A stretch of 36,023 nt of DNA from assembly GCA_023248295.1 (NCBI GenBank), contig JAHFEU010000006.1, forward strand, positions 1 through 36,023, given 5' to 3'. This stretch comes from Nitrospirota bacterium (GTDB lineage: Bacteria > Nitrospirota > Nitrospiria > Nitrospirales > Nitrospiraceae). Shown here piece after piece: positions 31,331 to 36,023 of the stretch; position 1 is the stretch's first letter; the number at the start of each line of letters is the position of its first letter. The notes under the pieces were generated by a model. It made no database searches, was not told the DNA's origin, and saw nothing but the letters and a program-made list of their open reading frames with translations. A program made the translations under genes and the position numbers.

Positions 31331-31720
31331 ATGAGGCGGCCCAGATGGCTGGAAGTCGGGACAGGACTCTCGCTCCTGCTCTCCGCCGTCTTGGCGATCG
31401 CGCAGCAGGATCCTCTGGTCATCTTTGCCGTCGTCACCAAGGTCTCGAAAGACAGGAAGCAGGTCACGGCGCAGGTGTCCGCCGGTGGAGCTGCGACCGA
31501 GGCCACGTTGATCGCAACCGATCCGATTCTCGATAACCTGATCTGGAAGAAGCTGGAGATCTGCCATTCACTCAAAGCCGAAGCCTGGATGACTCCAGAG
31601 GGCTACCGGCTTGTCTCGGTCAAAATACTCGATGCGGGGATGCTTCCGATGACCCTTCAAGGAGTTGCCGGGGAGTGCCTCTTGAAGAAGGCGTTGGAAT
31701 TCGCCCCGTTGGTGGACTAG
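31331..31720 (+). CDS. Exported hypothetical protein
   Basis: Signal-like N-terminus MRRPRWLEVGTGLSLLLSAVLAIAQQ then a plausible domain. The TAG stop (31718-31720) is the first 3 bp of element C. Confidence 0.6.
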   Translation: MRRPRWLEVGTGLSLLLSAVLAIAQQDPLVIFAVVTKVSKDRKQVTAQVSAGGAATEATLIATDPILDNLIWKKLEICHSLKAEAWMTPEGYRLVSVKILDAGMLPMTLQGVAGECLLKKALEFAPLVD

Positions 31721-32000
31721 CCCGCATTCTTCACGAACAAAGCACCGTCGTGAAGAATGCGCCTGCACGTGCGGGCTCCGCGACTCGCCTGCCTGCGACG
31801 AGCTCAGCCGAGGCGAGCTCGCCGAAGTCCGCACCTGCAGGTTTCGACAGGCCGCCTCCGCGGCCTGCTCAAGGCTAGCCCTGAGCGACGCCCCGCAAAT
31901 GCGGGGCGGAGTCGAAGCCCGGAGGGCCCATCGAGACACCTCAGGGCCCTGAGTTTATCGAAGGGCGGATTGTTCACCTCTTCGTGAATAAGCCGGGCTA
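31718..32000. repeat. Element C: divergent/composite member of the same terminal-repeat family, 283 bp
   Basis: Ends TAGCCCGCATTCTTCACGAA...TTCGTGAATAAGCCGGGCTA, flanked on both sides by CTAG. Perfect 14-bp stem CGCATTCTTCACGA/TCGTGAAGAATGCG (31723-31736/31748-31761), CGCCCCGC-AAAT-GCGGGGCG (31889-31908), and a core rich in TTCGACA/CTCAGG-type repeat motifs. Confidence 0.8.
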
Positions 32001-32378
32001 GCCGGTGGAAGACGGGGCGCAAGCCGGGCATTCCGTCCGCTCGTGCTCTGCGTGGAACTCTTCGGAGGTCAGCGGAAAGTGCTGGTCGCATCTCTGACAT
32101 TGCCGGATTTCGAAATAGGCGACCCCCTTCTCATCGATTTCGGTCGGAAGCAGCAATTCCGACGGGTCGTAGCCCAGCAACACCCCGTCAGCGAACTTCA
32201 CTACGGCAAGACGGACGTTGAAGAGTTCAAAGGCCGCCTCCTGCCCTTTCCGTTCCACGACATGACCGACCACGAAGACTGGCTGTCCCCGTCGTTTCGT
32301 CCGCAAATCTTTCAGCGTCCGCTGGGTCGCGGTGGCGACGGTGAAGCCGCCGCTCGAACTGGTTCCCGCCGTCGGCAT
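31998..32378 (-). CDS. Hypothetical protein with C-terminal zinc-ribbon-like CxxC pair
   Basis: CQRCDQHFPLTSEEFHAEHERTECPAC; the TAG stop (32000-31998) is the last 3 bp of element C. Confidence 0.6.
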   Translation of the reverse strand: MPTAGTSSSGGFTVATATQRTLKDLRTKRRGQPVFVVGHVVERKGQEAAFELFNVRLAVVKFADGVLLGYDPSELLLPTEIDEKGVAYFEIRQCQRCDQHFPLTSEEFHAEHERTECPACAPSSTG

Positions 32379-32395
32379 AGTCTTGCTTCCCGAGC

Positions 32396-32463
32396 AGGCA
32401 ATAGGTGATGGGCAACAGGCTATGGGCTGATTCGTTCTCCTATCGCCAATGGCCCATCGCCTT
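32396..32463. repeat. Degenerate inverted GGCRATRGG-type intergenic repeat
   Basis: ggcaataggtgatgggcaacaggctatgggctg ... ctcctatcgccaatggcccatcgcctt, imperfect inverted arms. Confidence 0.5.
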
Positions 32464-32522
32464 GTTCCATTACCACGCGCAGAAAAACCACGTCAAGCAG
32501 CGGTCATTCGGAGAGGGCAACC

Positions 32523-32873
32523 ATGACGATGATCACCATATACCAGAAACCAACCTGCTCCACCTGCCGGGAGGCGGTGAAGATCCTCGAGGCCAGCGGC
32601 CGGGACTACACCGCCGTCAACTACTACGAGACGCCCTTCACCAAGGGGCAGCTCGAAGGGCTGTTGAAGAAGGCGGGGTTGAGGCCAAAGGACGTGCTCC
32701 GGACCAAGGAAGAGATCTATAAGAAGCTGAAGGTCGGCGAGAAGACTCTGTCCGATGGCGAGCTGATTGATCTGATGGTCACGCACCCCGATCTGATCCA
32801 GCGCCCGCTCGTGGAGAAGGGCAACAGGGCGATATTGGCCAGGCCGGCGGAGACGGTGAAGCAACTACTGTAA
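32523..32873 (+). CDS. ArsC/Spx-family arsenate-reductase-like protein
   Basis: ITIYQKPTCSTCREAVKILEASG (CxxC), ...IQRPLVEKGNRAILARPAETVKQLL. Confidence 0.9.
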   Translation: MTMITIYQKPTCSTCREAVKILEASGRDYTAVNYYETPFTKGQLEGLLKKAGLRPKDVLRTKEEIYKKLKVGEKTLSDGELIDLMVTHPDLIQRPLVEKGNRAILARPAETVKQLL

Positions 32874-34103
32874 CGGGACAGGGGTCAACCGGAGCTTTCC
32901 CGTGTGCCGGTCCACGCTGACCCCCGTGTTCCCGTCCAGCACCTGAAGCAGCGTCTCGCCGGCCAGCTTCCGACGCCAGCCGTGGAGGATCGGCAGGTCC
33001 AGCTTGTCACGATCATGCTTTGCGTCCACGAGCGCTTGCAGATCGGATGCCGTGGCCAGCAGGCTCGGGGCGATGTGCTCGTCTTTCGCAAGGGCCTTGA
33101 GCACCGCTTGCAGCAGTTCCACTTGTCCGGATGATTCCGGCTCATGCTCCCGAGCCGTGGCCACCATGGGCCACTCCGATTCTGGAGCCTCCCAGCCGCG
33201 CTGAATCGCCGCGAGAATCGCCTCCCCCTTCCGCTCGATTTCGGTCACGTGTAGACCTCGCGTTCCCTTCAAGGTCTCCAGGGTCGTGGGAGGGCGGCGG
33301 GCCAGTTCCAGCAGCACTTCATCGCGCACGACGCGGCTGCGTGGGACGTCCCTGCGCCTCGCTTCCTCGTCACGCCACGCAGCCAATTCTTTCAGAACGG
33401 CGCCGGCTCGTGGTTTGAGGTGCTCCCACCCGCGGATGCGCCGGTAAGATTCGGACGGACCTCGCGCGGCAGTGCTCAACGAAGACTGCAATCGCGCGAA
33501 CTCTTCCTGTAGCCAGTCGAGCCGTCCGAGCGATCTGAGTCGTTTGAGGAGATGATCGTGGATCGGGAACAGAAACTGGACGTCTTCGAGGGCGTAGTTG
33601 ATCTGCTCCTGGGTCAACGGCCGCTGGCTCCAGTTGGTGTAGGTGTGGGATTTGTCCAGCTTCTTTCCCGTGATTTTCTGCACCAGTTGTCCGTAGGCCG
33701 CCTGGAGGCCATACCCCACCATGGCCGCCGCCAGTTGCGTGTCGAAGAACGGCAGCGGGAACGTGCCTGTGTGGGCGGAGAGTAATTCCAAATCCTGGCG
33801 TCCGGCGTGGAACACTTTCAGGATCCGCTGGTCGCCGAGTACTTCGGCCAGGTCATGGACGGTCCCGAGGGCCGGCACGTCAATGACCGCACAGAGGTCG
33901 CCTGCCGCCACTTGGATCAGCTCCAAGCGGGCCACAAACCTGCCCTCTCCCACGAACTCGGTGTCCAGGGCGATCCGATCGCTGTCGCGAAGATGCCGAC
34001 AAAGGCTCCGAAGGCTGGCCGCATCGGCGATATAGCGGGGTGGTTGGCCGCTCACTGACAAGGGGTCGCACTCTGAGGGCGAGCGTTCGACATCAGAAGT
34101 CAC
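32865..34103 (-). CDS. rnd: Ribonuclease D
   Basis: DEDD exonuclease: IALDTEFVGEGRF, VFHAGRQDLELL, YALEDVQFLFPIHDHL; HRDC-like C-terminal part. Confidence 0.93.
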   Translation of the reverse strand: MTSDVERSPSECDPLSVSGQPPRYIADAASLRSLCRHLRDSDRIALDTEFVGEGRFVARLELIQVAAGDLCAVIDVPALGTVHDLAEVLGDQRILKVFHAGRQDLELLSAHTGTFPLPFFDTQLAAAMVGYGLQAAYGQLVQKITGKKLDKSHTYTNWSQRPLTQEQINYALEDVQFLFPIHDHLLKRLRSLGRLDWLQEEFARLQSSLSTAARGPSESYRRIRGWEHLKPRAGAVLKELAAWRDEEARRRDVPRSRVVRDEVLLELARRPPTTLETLKGTRGLHVTEIERKGEAILAAIQRGWEAPESEWPMVATAREHEPESSGQVELLQAVLKALAKDEHIAPSLLATASDLQALVDAKHDRDKLDLPILHGWRRKLAGETLLQVLDGNTGVSVDRHTGKLRLTPVPLQ

Positions 34104-34728
34104 GAGGCGGATCGGTCTGCATCAGGCTCAGGTTTTCCCTGAGGTATTGGTAGGCCTCGATAATCCGTCGCAGCTCCGGCTCCGAGCTTCGATCCCCTTT
34201 CCTGACATCGGGGTGAAGCCTCTTTGCGCGCTGGCGAAACGCCGCGGTGATCGCCGCCATCGAACATCCGGAGTCGAGGCCCAGCGCGTTGAGCGCGTCG
34301 GACGCATTGGTAATCTCGCCGCGGGAACCCGGCGCGTCCCCGCCCTCGCCGGCCGCCTTGAAGAAATCGGACATGTTGAGCCTGCGGCGGCGTCGCCGCG
34401 GCCGCTGGCGCGCTTCGCTGTCAAGCTCCTCAAAGAGGTCTTCGATGAACTCCAGGCGCGAATCAAGACGGAGCGCGCCTGATAAATCACGGATCTCATC
34501 GAGGTCTTCCTCGATCAGTCCCAACGTCCGATCGATTTCCTCCAATCCTTCCTCCACCTTAAAATAGGAGTCCACCCGGTCCTGCATCATGGTGTCGAGC
34601 GCGAAGTCGAGGCTGTCTACGGTTTTCGTCCGGAGGGCCTCGATACGCCGCCGCATCCCGGCCCGGTATCTGGCCAGCTTCGTCCGATCGAAGGCCATCA
34701 CGCCCCTGCGGGAACTCGCCTCTGGCAC
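34093..34728 (-). CDS. Protein with C-terminal J domain
   Basis: C-terminal AITAAFRQRAKRLHPDVRKGD...LRRIIEAYQYLRENL contains HPD; N-terminal half is helical/charged. Confidence 0.8.
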   Translation of the reverse strand: MPEASSRRGVMAFDRTKLARYRAGMRRRIEALRTKTVDSLDFALDTMMQDRVDSYFKVEEGLEEIDRTLGLIEEDLDEIRDLSGALRLDSRLEFIEDLFEELDSEARQRPRRRRRRLNMSDFFKAAGEGGDAPGSRGEITNASDALNALGLDSGCSMAAITAAFRQRAKRLHPDVRKGDRSSEPELRRIIEAYQYLRENLSLMQTDPPRDF

Positions 34729-34786
34729 ACGACGGCCGCCGACCGTCTGCGTGCCGGCGCCATTCTAGCATAACGCGGATGACGAC

Positions 34787-36023
34787 TCATGTCTTACGAA
34801 GTCGGCAGGCGACGCCTGTCTCCCGGGCGGCAGCGGCGACCACCTTCGACACCCGCGGCACCACCTGCTTGTCGAAGACGCTGGGAATGATGTACTCCTC
34901 GCTGAGCGTCCCCTCGGGGATGATGTCGGCGATGGCCTGGGCCGCGGCCAACTGCATGGCCTCATTGATATCCCGGGCCTGGACATCCAGGGCGCCGCGA
35001 AAGAGGCCCGGAAAAGCCAGGACATTGTTGATCTGATTCGGATAATCCGACCGGCCGGTGGCAAAGACCCGGCAACGCGGTATGGCCAGCTCCGGCGCGA
35101 TTTCCGGGTCCGGATTGGCCATCGCGAACACGATCCGATCCTCGGCCATCAAGTCCAGGTCTTCAGGGCGCAGGACGTTTCCCACCGAGAGGCCGATGAA
35201 GACGTCGGCGCCCTTCAGGGCATCCTGGAGCGTCCCCGTCGGACGGTCCTGATGCAGGCACGGGGCCAGGTCGCGCCGGCAGGCGCGAAGCTTGTCCGGG
35301 TCTCCGGACAGCACGATGCCACGCCGACCGCAGCCCACCAGATGCGAAACCCCCGCCGCCAACAGGATCTGACAGCAGGCGGTCCCGGCCGCACCGAGCC
35401 CGTTGACGACCACCCGCACCTCTTCGAAGCGCTTCTTGATCACCTTGAGCGCGTTCTTGAGCGCGGCCAGGATGACCACGGCGGTGCCGTGCTGATCATC
35501 ATGCATCACCGGAATGTCCAGCGTGTCTTTCAAGCGGCGCTCGATGGCGAAGCAGCGGGGCGCGCTGATGTCTTCCAGATTAATGCCCCCGAAGCTGGGC
35601 GCGATGCCTTGCACGATCCGGACGATTTCATCGGGGTCCTGCGTGTTCAGGCAGATCGGCCAGGCGTCGATGCCGGCGAACTCCCTGAACAACATGGCCT
35701 TCCCCTCCATGACCGGGAGCGCCGCCTCCGGGCCGAGATTGCCCAGGCCCAGCACCGCCGATCCATCCGTGACCACCGCCACGCTGTTGCTCTTCGTCGT
35801 GAAGGCGTAGACTTTCGCCCGGTCCTTCGCGATCGCCCGGGAGACTCGCCCCACTCCCGGCGTGTACACCATCGACAGCGCGTTCCGCGTCGTGAGCGGC
35901 AGTTTGCTTTCGACGCGAATCTTGCCTCCAAGATGCAAGAGGAAGATGCGATCGGAAGCGGAGAGCACCTTCACGTCGGGAATCGCGCCTAACCGCTGAA
36001 GCACCTGCTCACCGTGCTCCTCG
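34787..36023 (-). CDS. NAD(P)-dependent malic enzyme; 5' end beyond the window
   Basis: YTPGVGRVSRAIAKD, ALPVMEGKAMLFREFAGIDAWPICLNTQDPDEIV, MHDDQHGTAVVILAAL. The frame stays open past the tracked start (36004, a GTG) through EEHGEQ to the window edge. Confidence 0.93.
   Translation of the reverse strand, partial: EEHGEQVLQRLGAIPDVKVLSASDRIFLLHLGGKIRVESKLPLTTRNALSMVYTPGVGRVSRAIAKDRAKVYAFTTKSNSVAVVTDGSAVLGLGNLGPEAALPVMEGKAMLFREFAGIDAWPICLNTQDPDEIVRIVQGIAPSFGGINLEDISAPRCFAIERRLKDTLDIPVMHDDQHGTAVVILAALKNALKVIKKRFEEVRVVVNGLGAAGTACCQILLAAGVSHLVGCGRRGIVLSGDPDKLRACRRDLAPCLHQDRPTGTLQDALKGADVFIGLSVGNVLRPEDLDLMAEDRIVFAMANPDPEIAPELAIPRCRVFATGRSDYPNQINNVLAFPGLFRGALDVQARDINEAMQLAAAQAIADIIPEGTLSEEYIIPSVFDKQVVPRVSKVVAAAARETGVACRLRKT

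Noticed and set aside
30901-31575. 224-aa minus-strand ORF opposite the exported hypotheticals
   Set aside because: No coherent domain or signal; the plus-strand exported ORF at 31331 is the better model.

Overview
36 kb of GC-rich chromosomal sequence, mostly housekeeping genes. Gene content and order suggest a Nitrospira-like (Nitrospirota) bacterium; this is inference, as no marker was searched. Recognisable blocks: PDH E1 alpha/beta with a Rieske ferredoxin and an Mrp/NBP35 ATPase; a fatty-acid desaturase; a PutA-type proline dehydrogenase/P5C dehydrogenase; an SDR plus bioD; thiE; a compact minus-strand series accC-accB-efp-aroQ-coaBC-rpoZ-gmk-yicC-nth-hflX-tsaD; clpC; nadK; a ferredoxin-NADP-reductase-like flavoprotein; an exported cupin; fumC; gltA; an ArsC/Spx-like protein; rnd; a J-domain protein; and a malic enzyme cut by the window edge. 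No rRNA, tRNA or CRISPR array was recognised. The main non-gene signal is a family of three intergenic elements of about 216-283 bp (11022-11237, 25036-25308, 31718-32000). They share termini of the type TAGCCCGC(A/G)TT(A/C)TTCA(T/C)GA and are rich in hairpins. Two of them lie exactly between convergent genes, and in both the terminal TAG/CTA of the element is the stop codon of each flanking gene (four of four gene ends). Other points of interest: hflX appears to lack a canonical start codon and has an ATC with well-spaced Shine-Dalgarno at the expected start; a ~228-bp tail-to-tail antisense overlap at the putA 3' end; non-E. coli residues at two CoaC active-site motifs in CoaBC; and an orphan fragment with IS200/IS605-like hairpins between tsaD and clpC.
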